Assembly: GCA_917880885.1 (NCBI GenBank)
Contig: OU862928.1
Location: 13,783,721-13,847,720, forward strand
Length of the DNA: 64,000 nucleotides
DNA from: Limnephilus marmoratus
Lineage: Eukaryota; Arthropoda; Insecta; Trichoptera; Limnephilidae
Direction: 5' to 3'
Shown here: positions 47,254 to 56,828 of the stretch, one piece after another
Layout of the letters: the number at the start of each line of letters is the position of its first letter
Numbering within the stretch: position 1 is the first letter of the stretch
The notes under the pieces: model-generated
Seen by the model: only the letters and a program-made list of their open reading frames with translations
Databases searched by the model: none
What the model was told of the DNA's origin: nothing
Made by a program: the position numbers and the translations under genes

Positions 47254-47460
47254 TCACCTGCGAACTGAAGACATCCAATTCTGTAAACTTCATATGCAAC
47301 GATTCTACCTCTTCACGCATACCTTGCTTAAATAAGATAGTCGATGGGAAAACCATTTACTTTAATTGTAAGCAAGGTTACAGCCGCGTTGAAGGAAACA
47401 AAGGGGAGATGATTTGCAGAGACGGCCAGTGGAACGTACCCATACCTTCGTGCTCTCCGA
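47254..47460 (+). CDS. Array-type six-cysteine exon, diverged copy 2
   Basis: 207 bp, phase 1-1, acceptor TTTATTTCAAG and donor GTAAGT. The reading is open: NFICNDSTSSRIPCLNK, YFNCKQGYSRVEGNKGEM, QWNVPIPSCSP. It shares NKGEM and WNV with the exon at 29473. Its acceptor is purine-rich just before AG, weaker than the TTTTAG of the tandem exons. The 370 bp upstream (46880-47250) match intron sequence at 50735-51000 and the array introns. Confidence 0.82.
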
Positions 47461-47599
47461 GTAAGTGAAATAAGTACGTCATTTGAATTCCGATTTTGTT
47501 TTCGTGAATGCGTGAATAGATGCAAGTCTCATTAGTTGAAAATAATTCACTTACCGACATCCGATCGAGCTGAAACTCAGCAGATAGAATAAATTCATT

Positions 47600-47990
47600 T
47601 ATGATTACTGGGTTCTAACAGATGTTGTCATTTACGTGAGAACAATCCAGTTATAAAAACTCAGTCAATATACAAATAGATTAAAAATATCATCGATTAG
47701 TCCAATTATGAAATTGTAAATTTTGAAATTGCATATAAATTAATTAACAAAACAATTGGAAATGGAAAATATAAAAAACATAAAGTTCACACATATGACA
47801 AACAATACAAAGAGAGGCAAGAGATATACGAAATACAATTAGAGACACAAATGATGCGTAATATAATTAGCTCGAGATACTTTTTAGCAATCGCAGAACA
47901 TTTTTCTGAATCTTTAAAGATTTTATTGACAAAAATATCTACCTTGGCACACTCAATCATATTACATAAACGTACAGAATTCTATATCGG
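47600..47990 (-). mobile_element. Jockey-like LINE 3' fragment in host intron
   Basis: The minus strand gives the last LINE codons (MIECAKVDIFVNKI at about 47970-47900, compare the element at 23272-23652), then the 3' untranslated region shared with 29845-29975. It is cut at its high side by the next LINE. Confidence 0.7.
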
Positions 47991-48505
47991 ATTATGAAAT
48001 CGAATTTTCTTATTTTAATTTATTTATTTTATTTTAAATGCACATTTACAGTAAAATAAAAAATACACATTTTATTTTATTAAGTAATAATAGCGTTTTT
48101 TAATTGATGAATATTTAGTTTAAAAATATCTATATCAGGGGGCAGGTAATTTAGTAAAATAATCATTTTTCCGAGCGGCATTACTAATGGTAAGTTAGTT
48201 CTGCATCTCGGAACAACAAAAGTTCTGTGTCTGCGCGCTCTTGTGAAGTTGTCGGGGACATAAAACTCAATTTTTTGTAATATATCGGGAATCCAGATGT
48301 TACCGTTTAAAAGTTTATATGCTGTTGTCAGCAAAACATTCCTTCCTTCGTTTGCCGAGGCTATTAATACCCAGCATGCCGACAAAAAAGCTGATTTATT
48401 TTTATTTTTATGGTGAATACCGCACAAGAATCTCAACTGCTCCCGTCTGGAGCCAGTGAGACTATGGCATCCCCAATTGGGGTATGTTGTGAGGCTGAAG
48501 GTAGT

Positions 48506-48659
48506 GGGGAGGGGAAGGAGGTGGGGAAGAGGAAGGTTGGGAAGTACCTGGCTATTCAGATCTGGTCACCAAACACGGCTTAAGCCATTTTCAAGCAACG
48601 TTTCAATTCTGAATGGTGGTCTTACACCAGGGCGATACTGATAGTATCTTCCACTCTGG
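48506..48659 (+). repeat. Unclassified interspersed repeat, copy 2
   Basis: This copy, related to 4590-4713, lies within the LINE next to a SINE. Shared blocks include GAAGTACCTGGCTATTCA-like text, AAACACGGC, TTCTGAATGGTGGTC and GTATCTTCCACTCTGG. It starts after a G-rich stretch (GGGGAGGGGAAGGAGG). Confidence 0.7.
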
Positions 48660-48669
48660 AACATGCCGC

Positions 48670-48812
48670 AAATATACTATATATTATTTTAAATGAATTA
48701 ATTGTGAAATAACACAAATTAATCAAATAAAAATTATTTGCGCATGCCGGGTTCGAACCCGCGACCTCCGGATTGTGAGTCAAGAGTCTTACCCACTGGA
48801 CTACGGAGGCTG
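48670..48812 (-). mobile_element. tRNA-derived SINE inside the LINE
   Basis: On the minus strand: GCCTCCGTAGTCCAGTGGG with an A box (TAGTCCAGTGG, 48793-48803) and a B box in GGGTTCGAACCC (48749-48760), then an A/T-rich tail to about 48670. The acceptor ends do not pair and the anticodon stem is poor, so it is not a working tRNA gene. It interrupts the LINE reading after YPWLYP. It is a different family from the SINE at 20390. Confidence 0.7.
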
Positions 48813-50253
48813 ATGGATATAACCAGGGATAATATCCGAAGTTTCTAAGATATAAATATCTCCGAAACTTCTTTTGCACTTTCTCAATCATTTGAGAGTA
48901 TGTTAAATCCACTGGTCCCCATATTACTGAACCACTTTCCAAAATGCTACGTACTAAACTATAGTATAGCAAAAGAATCGCGGCTGAGCTGCAAAAGTGT
49001 CTGGAGTTGCTTATCACAAATCCTAGCATTCTTAAAGCTTTGCTGCATATCGTGTCTATGTGGACGTGAAATGTTAGGTGCGCATCAAATGTGATTCCCA
49101 AATCTCTCAAAATAACAATGTGCTGAAGAGACGAATAAGGTATTTTGTAGTTATAGTAAATCGTTTTGTTCGCCTTGGTGTAGCACATAATAGAGCATTT
49201 CTTAATATTAAATCCTAATTTATTGGTATGACTCTATTCTACGACATAATTTATATCACTTTGTAGCTGTAAGCAATTTTCCAAAGATTTTATTAAAAGG
49301 AATAGTTTAAGGTTACCCGCGAATAAGAGAAACTTAGAAAATTTTATGCAATGATAAATGTCGTTGATAAATAGCGAGAAAAGTAAGGGTCCAAGATTTG
49401 ACCCCTGCGGAACTCCAGAGTTTGTGATGAAGTTGGAAGAGTGGAATATACCATAAGTTACGTATTGCTGTCTGTTTGAGAAATAACTTAGAAATAGACG
49501 TAGAAGTTTCGCTGAAAATCCAAATTGGTCGAGTTTATTTAGGAGAATAAGCGAATCTACCGAGTCAAAGGTTTTTGCGAACTCGTTGTATGATACATCT
49601 ACTTGATTGTTGCTATCAAGAGCTTGCGATATGTACTCCGTAAAAACCATTAGATTATACACAGTAGATCTGCCAGACCTAAAACCGTGTTGCTGGTCAA
49701 TTATAAAGGGTTCAACTTGGGTATAAATGAATTTATGAATTATTAGTTCAAACAACTTGGCTGGAGAGGATAGGATGGCTTGATGTCTGTAATTAGAGAC
49801 TGGAGCCTTATCAACAGTTTTATGTAACGGTGTAACTTTGGAGATCTTCCACACGTCTGGGAATATTCCGGAGTTATGTAGGTGAAAGATTATAATATAC
49901 GCGAGAGGTGTTAATAAGGGCTCAAAACAGCCCTTTAACACGAATGACGGAATGAGATCCGGTCCAAAAAAAGTTTTGGCTTTTAATTTTTTAGCAGCCG
50001 CGGTGATGTCAATGTTTGTGATGTTTTGAATATTAACATTCTGCGCTATTAGTGGCGTATTTTTTCCAAGTATAAAAGATTTCAAGACAGCAGCTTTCTT
50101 ACTATAAGTTGATTAAAAATAGTCTGCAAATGCTTCTGGAATATCTGCTCCTGAAAAAGACTGATCATTCCAAGTAACATGGTCAACAAACCCGCCATCA
50201 CTTCTCTAGGACAAGATATATTTCCAGAAAGATTTGGGATCACATTCTGTCAG

Positions 50254-50405
50254 GCAACCCTTATATGAAAGACGGCTGTCCTGATGGATCCGTTATCATC
50301 CCAGTTTGCAAAGCTGAGTACATTTCGAATAGAACTCTAGAAACCATGACGTGCCTGGGTGGAACGCGGAACTTACTAAAACCAAAGTCGAATCTGAGGA
50401 AGGAA
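50254..50405 (+). pseudogene. Dead copy of host exon 3
   Basis: The text follows the exon at 12767-12952 from its GCAACCCTGATATGGAAGAC position to its end, at roughly 85-90% identity. Its 5' third is gone where the LINE joins. Gly before the Tyr became Glu (KAEY), the core Trp became Arg (GTRN), the last Cys became Ser and the donor GTAAGG became GGAAGG. It cannot be spliced or fold. The intron that follows (50406-51000) matches the intron after exon 3. Confidence 0.88.
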
Positions 50406-51065
50406 GATTTTAAAATAACATTTTCATTATAATATGTTATTTCTTAGTCGCTTTCTATTTCCTATCTGTGCACTACTTTAATCCTTGAAGTATAAAGGGA
50501 AGTAATTAAGAAGTTCAGCCCGAATTACAACATAAATTTGTGTCTGTACACTTTTAATATTATCAACTATTATAATTTATTTATAATATTATTAACTTTT
50601 TAAAAGGCTTACACCAGGCTTGTCACTCATAACCCGAAATTAGAAATGGCATCGTTAATTAAAACCTTTAGCACACACATTAGCGAACTCACTCTTACAT
50701 CATCTATCTCACTCTCCAAAACTCACATATATACTACACCAAAGAATGAAGAACAACACAAGAAGTATCTAGTGGGCTTGTTTTGTGATCCAATTACAGG
50801 CCCAATGTGGACTATCATTTTCAAAAAAAATTGTGTTTCACCATGACTATAAAGTTCAAATGGGATGGTGACGTACAATTTCAGGCATGTTTTAGAGATA
50901 CAGACCGCGTGCTAAATTTTCTATAATCAAAAGGCACATTTGTTGCCATTCTAATTTGAATGGAAGGCAGTACTAGAGTTATGATTATATATAATGTTAT
51001 TTATGTTAGTTATGATAGTTATGATAGTTATGATTATTATAGAGAAGTTATGTTAGTTATGATTA
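50406..51065 (+). other. Duplicated host intron segment and a short minisatellite
   Basis: 50406-50560 resembles 12953-13030 with 18388-18500; 50560-50735 resembles 30075-30240; 50735-51000 resembles 46880-47140. This joins parts that are separated elsewhere by insertions, so it shows the ancestral intron order. At 51001-51065 TTAGTTATGAT and TATTATAGAGAA units repeat. Confidence 0.7.
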
Positions 51066-52490
51066 TTATAGAGAAAAGCATTCGATAGGTTCTCACACAT
51101 AAAGTTTATCAAAAAACTGAAATCAAATAACATCAACGACATAGCCGTCCAATGGATAGAAAGTTACTTGAACAATCGTGCACAATTTGTTAAAATAAAT
51201 GACCAAACTAGCGACCAGGAAACGTCAAATTTTGGTATCCCACAGGGCACTGTGCTAGGACCAATATTGTTCATTTTGTATGTAAACGATGTATTTATTC
51301 AACCATTACATGGACGAATTATCTCTTACGCCGATGATACCGTTCTTTTAATAAAAGAAAAAACGTGGGAAAAAAATAATTTCAAAGCCACAAAAGACAT
51401 AAATAATCTAAAAATATGGTTTGACTATAACCTCCTTTTGTTAAATAGTGATAAAAAATATGTCATCCCTTTCGAAATTAACACCAACAATATATCAAAT
51501 CTTCAAATAATCTTACATAATCATTTTCTCGCACAACACGATACTAATCACTATCGAAAAAATTGTTCACTTCTGAAAACAGCCGATAAAATTACATATC
51601 TCGGAATAATCATAGATAAAAACCTAAAATGGAAAGACACATCGGACATACAATAAAAAGAATTAGGAAATTAATTTATATATTCTTACGAATTAGAAAC
51701 TTCTTATCAACGAAAAATCTATACTCAATTATACTACGAACTAGTACAGTCTATTCTTCAGTATTATCAGTTGGGGAGCAGCTTACAAAACTAGTTTGGC
51801 CCCCATAGAAATTGTTCAAAGACTCATTATAAAAATTGTACTAAATAAACCTCCAGACTTCCCCACTGAACGCATATTCGAAGAGTTCGAAGTTCCAACA
51901 TTTAAAAACTTATTGGAGAAAAATTCAATCATACAAATTATAAAAAAAAAGATAAATTCTCATTCATAACTGAAAATCGTACAAGACTTACACATGTATT
52001 TGTATGCCCCAAACTAAACACGTCTTTTGCCCAACACCATTATACACACCAAGGAAAATACTTCTTTAATAACCTTCCAGTAGAAATCAGAAGCATTAAT
52101 GACAAAGTACAATTGTTGAACTCCATCAAAAAACATTTTAAAGAAATCACCAACGGGAAAATTGCTGCTTCCCTCATCACCACATGAATGTCACACTAAA
52201 AATTATACATATTTTACTTATAACTGAATATGTACATGTGGATGAAGTTATCTTTTAGTTAAAGGATCTTGATTGCGATATGATTAAACTGTGTTTTAAC
52301 GGTGTATGTATATTAACTGTGAATCTGTGCATATATTATGTGAAACACCTGACTGCATAAATTGTAAATATTTAAAATGTATTAACAAGCTCCTCCATCC
52401 ACAAGCAAATGCTTTTAATGGAGGAAAAGTAACACTGTAACATGTTCCATTTTTTAAGATAAATAAAATTATAAAAAAAAAAATTATATG
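51066..52490 (+). mobile_element. Group B LINE fragment
   Basis: Starting at KAFDRFSH, it shows ESYLNNRAQFVKIND, FGIPQGTVLGPILF and ISYADDTVLL in a frame to 51656, and after frame breaks NRTRLTHVFVCPKLN and TSFAQHHY. The 3' end has an eight-pair hairpin (52391-52425) and an A-rich tail. It is 5'-truncated inside the polymerase and lies in the intron before the first tandem exon. Confidence 0.85.
52391..52425 (+). other. 3'-terminal RNA hairpin of group B LINE, copy 3
   Basis: TCCTCCAT pairs with ATGGAGGA (eight pairs) around a 19-nt loop. Position and loop length match copies 1 and 2; the stem bases differ. Confidence 0.75.
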
Positions 52491-52596
52491 AATATTTTTT
52501 TGTTCTGAGCACTGCAAGAAATCAATGGAAAAAAGTTATATGTTTTAAATGAAGATAAACCACGAGGAAAGCTTATGAATACATAAATTATTTTAG

Positions 52597-52803
52597 TTAC
52601 ATGCGAACTGAAGACATCCGATTCTGTAAACTTCATGTGCAACGATTCTACCTCTTCACCCATACCTTGCCCAAATAAGATATTTGATGGGAAAACCATT
52701 TACATTACATGTAAGCAAGGTTACAGCCGCGTTGAAGGAATGAACCAGGGGATAACCTGCAGAGGCGGCCAGTGGGACAAACCCATACCCTCGTGCTCTG
52801 CAA
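52597..52803 (+). CDS. Tandem array exon 1
   Basis: Acceptor TATTTTAG, donor GTAAGT, phase 1-1, open. Six cysteines (ITC, FMC, IPC, ITCKQGY, ITC, PSC). Distinct residues: SDSVNF, NKIFDG and GMNQG; it ends CSA. The Asp in SDS is shared with the exon at 29473. Confidence 0.9.
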
Positions 52804-53064
52804 GTAAGTCAAATACTCAGTTCAATCATTTTTAAATTAAGCTGGTCTATTTGAATTCGATTTTGTTTTCGTGAATGCGTGAATAAATGCGAATCTTATT
52901 TGTTGGAAACAATCCACAAATTTGAATGGAAGGCACTTCTAGAGTTATGATTATATACTTTATTTTATGTTCTGAGCCCTGCAAGAAATCAATGGAAAAA
53001 AAGTAATATGTTTTAAATGAAGATAAACCACGGGGAAAGCTTATGAATACATACTTTATTTTAG

Positions 53065-53271
53065 TTACATGCGAACTGAAGACATCCAATTCTGTAAACT
53101 TCATGTGCAACGATTCTACCTCTTCACCCATACCTTGCTCAAATAAGATAGTTGAAGGGAAAACCATTTACTTTACGTGTAAGCAAGGTTACAGCCGCGT
53201 TGAAGGAACGAACCAGGGGATAACCTGCAGAGGCGGCCATTGGGACAAACCCATACCCTCGTGCTCTCCAA
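53065..53271 (+). CDS. Tandem array exon 2
   Basis: Same module and splice sites. It has KIVEGKTIYFTC (Glu and Phe here) and GGHWDKP (His as in the exon at 29473), and ends CSP. It may keep older residues between the diverged exons and the main group. Confidence 0.9.
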
Positions 53272-53532
53272 GTAAGTCAAATGCTCAGTTCAATCATTTT
53301 TAAATTCATTTCGTCTATTTGAATTCGATTTTGTTTTCGTGAATGCCTGAATAAATGCGAATCTTATTTGTTGGAAATAATTCACAAATTTGAATGGAAG
53401 GCACTTCTAGAGTTATGATTATATACTTTATTTTATGTTATGAGCCCTGCAAGAAATAAAGGAAAAAAAAGTAATATGTTTTAAATGAAGATAAACCACG
53501 GGGAAAGCTTATGAATACATAATTTATTTTAG

Positions 53533-53739
53533 TTACATGCGAACTGAAGACATCCAATTCTGTAAACTTCATGTGCAACGATTCTACCTCTTCACCCACA
53601 CCTTGCTCAAATAAGATTGTTGATGGGAAAACCATTTACATTACTTGTAAGCAAGGTTACAACCGCGTTGAAGGAACGAACCAGGGGATAACCTGCAGAG
53701 GCGGCCAGTGGGACAAACCCATACCCTCGTGCTCTCCAA
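53533..53739 (+). CDS. Tandem array exon 3, odd donor
   Basis: Open six-cysteine exon with PTPCSNK and QGYNRVEG (Asn instead of Ser). The donor is GTTAGT where all others have GTAAGT or GTAAGG; still GT but a weaker match. If the donor is skipped, reading meets TAG two codons later. Confidence 0.85.
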
Positions 53740-54000
53740 GTTAGTCATATGCTCAGTTCAATCATTTTTAAATTCATTTCGTCTATTTGAATTCGATTTT
53801 GTTTTCGTGAATGCCTGAATAAATGCGAATCTTATTTGTTGGAAATAATTCACAAATTTGAATGGGAGGCACTTCTAGAGTTATGAATATATACTTTATT
53901 TTATGTTATGAGCCCTGCAAGAAATAAAGGAAAAAAAAGTAATATGTTTTAAATGAAGATAAACCACGGGGAAAGCTTATGAATACATAATTTATTTTAG

Positions 54001-54207
54001 TTACATGCGAACTGAAGACATCCAATTCTGTAAACTTCATGTGCAACGATTCTACCTCTTCACCCACACCTTGCTCAAATAAGATTGTTGATGGGAAAAC
54101 CATTTACATTACTTGTAAGCAAGGTTACAGCCGCGTTGAAGGAACGAACCAGGGGATAACCTGCAGAGGCGGCCAGTGGGACAAACCCATACCCTCGTGC
54201 TCTCCAA
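54001..54207 (+). CDS. Tandem array exon 4
   Basis: Open, phase 1-1, acceptor TATTTTAG and donor GTAAGT. It shares PTPCSNK with exon 3 but has the normal QGYSRVEG; ends CSP. Exons 3 and 4, with their introns, are almost the same, including the shortened AATAAAGG stretch upstream, so they are a recent pair. Confidence 0.9.
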
Positions 54208-54467
54208 GTAAGTCAAATGCTCAGTTCAATCATTTTTAAATTAAGTTTGTCTATTTGAATTCGATTTTGTTTTCGTGAATGCCTGAATAAATGCGAATCT
54301 TATTTGTTGGAAATAATCCACAAATTTGAATAAAAGGCACTTCTAGAGTTATGATTATATACTTTATTTTATGTTCTGAGCCCTGCAAGAAATCAATGTA
54401 AAAAAAGTAATATGTTTTAAATGAAGATAACCCACGAGAAAGCTTATGAATACATAATTTATTTTAG

Positions 54468-54674
54468 TTACATGCGAACTGAAGACATCCAATTCTGTAA
54501 ACTTCATGTGCAACGATTCTACCTCTTCACCCATACCTTGCTCAAATAAGATTGTTGATGGGAAAACCATTTACATTACTTGTAAGCAAGGTTACAGCCG
54601 CGTTGAAGGAATGAACCAGGGGATAACCTGCAGAGGCGGCCAGTGGGACAAACCCATACCTTCGTGCTCTCCAA
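54468..54674 (+). CDS. Tandem array exon 5
   Basis: Open, phase 1-1, donor GTAAGTAA. Residues PIPCSNK, VEGMNQG, ends CSP. The Met in GMNQG is shared with exon 1. Confidence 0.9.
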
Positions 54675-54938
54675 GTAAGTAAAATGCTCAGTTCAATCAT
54701 TTTTAAATTCAGTTCGTCTATTTGAATTCGATTTTGTTTTCGTGAATGCCTGAATAAATGCGAATCTTATTTGTTGGAAACAATCCACAAATTTGAATGG
54801 AAGGCACTTCTAGAGTTATGATTATATTCTTTATTTTATGTTATGAGCCCTGCAAGAAATCAATGGAAAAAAGTAATACATATGTTTGAAATGTAGATAA
54901 ACCACGGGCAAAGCTTATGAATAAGTAATTTATTTTAG

Positions 54939-55145
54939 TTACATGCGAACTGAAGACATCCAATTCTGAAAACTTCATGTGCAACGATTCTACCTCTTCA
55001 CCCATACCTTGCCCAAATAAGATAGTTGATGGGAAAACCATTTACATTACATGTAAGCAAGGTTACAGCCGCGTTGAAGAAACGAACCAGGGGATAACCT
55101 GCAGAGGCGGCCAGTGGGACAAACCCATACCCTCGTGCTCTGCAA
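54939..55145 (+). CDS. Tandem array exon 6 (Glu type)
   Basis: Open, phase 1-1. SNSENF has Glu where most have Val; PIPCPNK; VEETNQG; ends CSA. The upstream intron end reads AATAAGTAATTT. Confidence 0.9.
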
Positions 55146-55405
55146 GTAAGTCAAATACTCAGTTCAATCATTTTTAAATTAAGTTTGTCTATTTGAATTC
55201 GATTTTGTTTTCATGAATGCGTGAATAAATGCGAATCTTATTTGTTGGAAATAATCCACAAATTTGAATGGAAGGCACTTCTAGATATATGATTATATTC
55301 TTTATTTTATGTTATGAGCCCTGCAAAAATTCAATGGAAAAAAATAATATGTATTAAATGAAGATAAACCACGGGGAAAGCTTATTAATACATAATTTAT
55401 TTTAG

Positions 55406-55612
55406 TTACATGCGAACTGAAGACATCCAATTTTGTAAACTTCATGTGCAACGATTCTACCTCTTCACCCATACCTTGCCCAAATAAGATAGTTGATGGG
55501 AAAACCATTTACATTACTTGTAAGCAAGGTTACAGCCGCGTTGAAGGAACGAACCAGGGGATAACCTGCAGAGGCGGCCAGTGGGACAAACCCATACCCT
55601 CGTGCTCTGCAA
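55406..55612 (+). CDS. Tandem array exon 7 (Val type)
   Basis: Open, phase 1-1. SNFVNF is unique (Phe for Ser); PIPCPNK; VEGTNQG; ends CSA. The intron after it has GAACTCCGATTTG and TAGATAATCTAGATATATG, the mark of the first half of the two-exon block. Confidence 0.9.
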
Positions 55613-55881
55613 GTAAGTCAAATGCTCAGTTCAATCATTTTTAAATTCAGTTCGTCTATTTGAACTCCGATTTGTTTTCGTGAATGCCTGAATAAATGCG
55701 AATCTTATTTGTTGGAAATAATTCACAAATTTGAATGGAAGGCACTTCTAGATAATCTAGATATATGATTATATTCTTTATTTTATGTTATGAGCCCTGA
55801 AAAAAATCAATGGAAAAAAGTCATATGTATTAAATGAAGATAAACCACGGGGAAAGCTTATGAATACGTAATTTATTTTAG

Positions 55882-56088
55882 TTACATGCGAACTGAAGAC
55901 ATCCAATTCTGAAAACTTCATGTGCAACGATTCTATCTCTTCACCCATACCTTGCCCAAATAAGATAGTTGATGGGAAAACCATTTACATTACTTGTAAG
56001 CAAGGTTACAGCCGCGTTGAAGAAACGAACCAGGGGATAACCTGCAGAGGCGGCCAGTGGGACAAACCCATACCCTCGTGCTCTGCAA
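55882..56088 (+). CDS. Tandem array exon 8 (Glu type)
   Basis: Open, phase 1-1. SNSENF, CNDSISS (Ile for Thr), VEETNQG; ends CSA. A group B LINE starts 25 bp after the donor, so the following intron is about 4.3 kb. Confidence 0.9.
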
Positions 56089-56828
56089 GTAAGTCAAATA
56101 GTCAGTTCAATCGACTACCTTGAATCAAATAAACTATTATCACCAAAACAATTTGGTTTCAGAAAAAATCTAGGAACATCAAACGCCATAGCCTTAGTAA
56201 TTGAATATATTAAAAATTCTCTAGACTCACATACAAAATGCATTGGCATATTTCTCGACCTTTCTAAAGCCTTCGACACAATTAATCACTCACATCTTTT
56301 TGAAAAACTAGAGAACATAGGGATTACTGATAATGAACTGATATTTTTTAAAAGTTATATGGGAAATAGAAAGCAAACTGTGATCCTTAACAATATAACC
56401 AGTGAGTGTATTGATGTCGAATTCGGGGTGCCCCAAGGAAGTATTCTGGGTCCGATTCTGTTCCTTATTTACATTAATGACTTATGCCACATAGAATGTG
56501 AAGGAGAAATCATCAATTTTGCGGTTGATGCTGTTCTCCTAATAAATGGGAATAATATTATTGGACAAAAACATTTAAGAAAGCAGAAGACACACTTAAT
56601 AGGATTAAAAAATGGCTAGACTACCATTCACTTACACTTAATGCTAATAAAACCAAATTCATCACTTTCAAAATAAAAAATAAGAAAAATTTTGAAGAAA
56701 ACCTGAAATTGAAAATTCATAGCCCGCATCACTTAAATGAGAATTGTAATTGTCCCTCATTAGAAAACGTTGACCATATAACGTATCTGGGCCTAAAAAT
56801 TGACCAAAACTTAAAATGGACCGAACAC

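Larger units (their letters stand above)
48003..50253 (-). mobile_element. Jockey-like LINE, inserted into a duplicated host exon
   Basis: Minus-strand reading: linker (SFWKYILS, then SDGGFVDHVTWND; 50250-50110), FFGPDLIPS, NYRHQAILS, QHGFRSGRSTVYNL, NSGVPQGSNLGPLLF and FAGN in place of FADD (50085-49234), then DLGITFDAHLTFH (49188 down), YPWLYP near 48830 and, after an insertion, the C-terminal FTRARRHRTF (48436-48080). The tail is at the low end with hairpin AAAT, GTGC, ATTT (48036-48047). It is the same subfamily as 30230-32640. Its 5' end joins host exon sequence at 50254. Confidence 0.85.

Noticed and set aside
48741..48812. Possible tRNA gene (Val-CAC-like loop)
   Set aside because: The acceptor ends do not pair, the anticodon stem is poor and the unit sits as an insertion in a LINE, so SINE is the better call.
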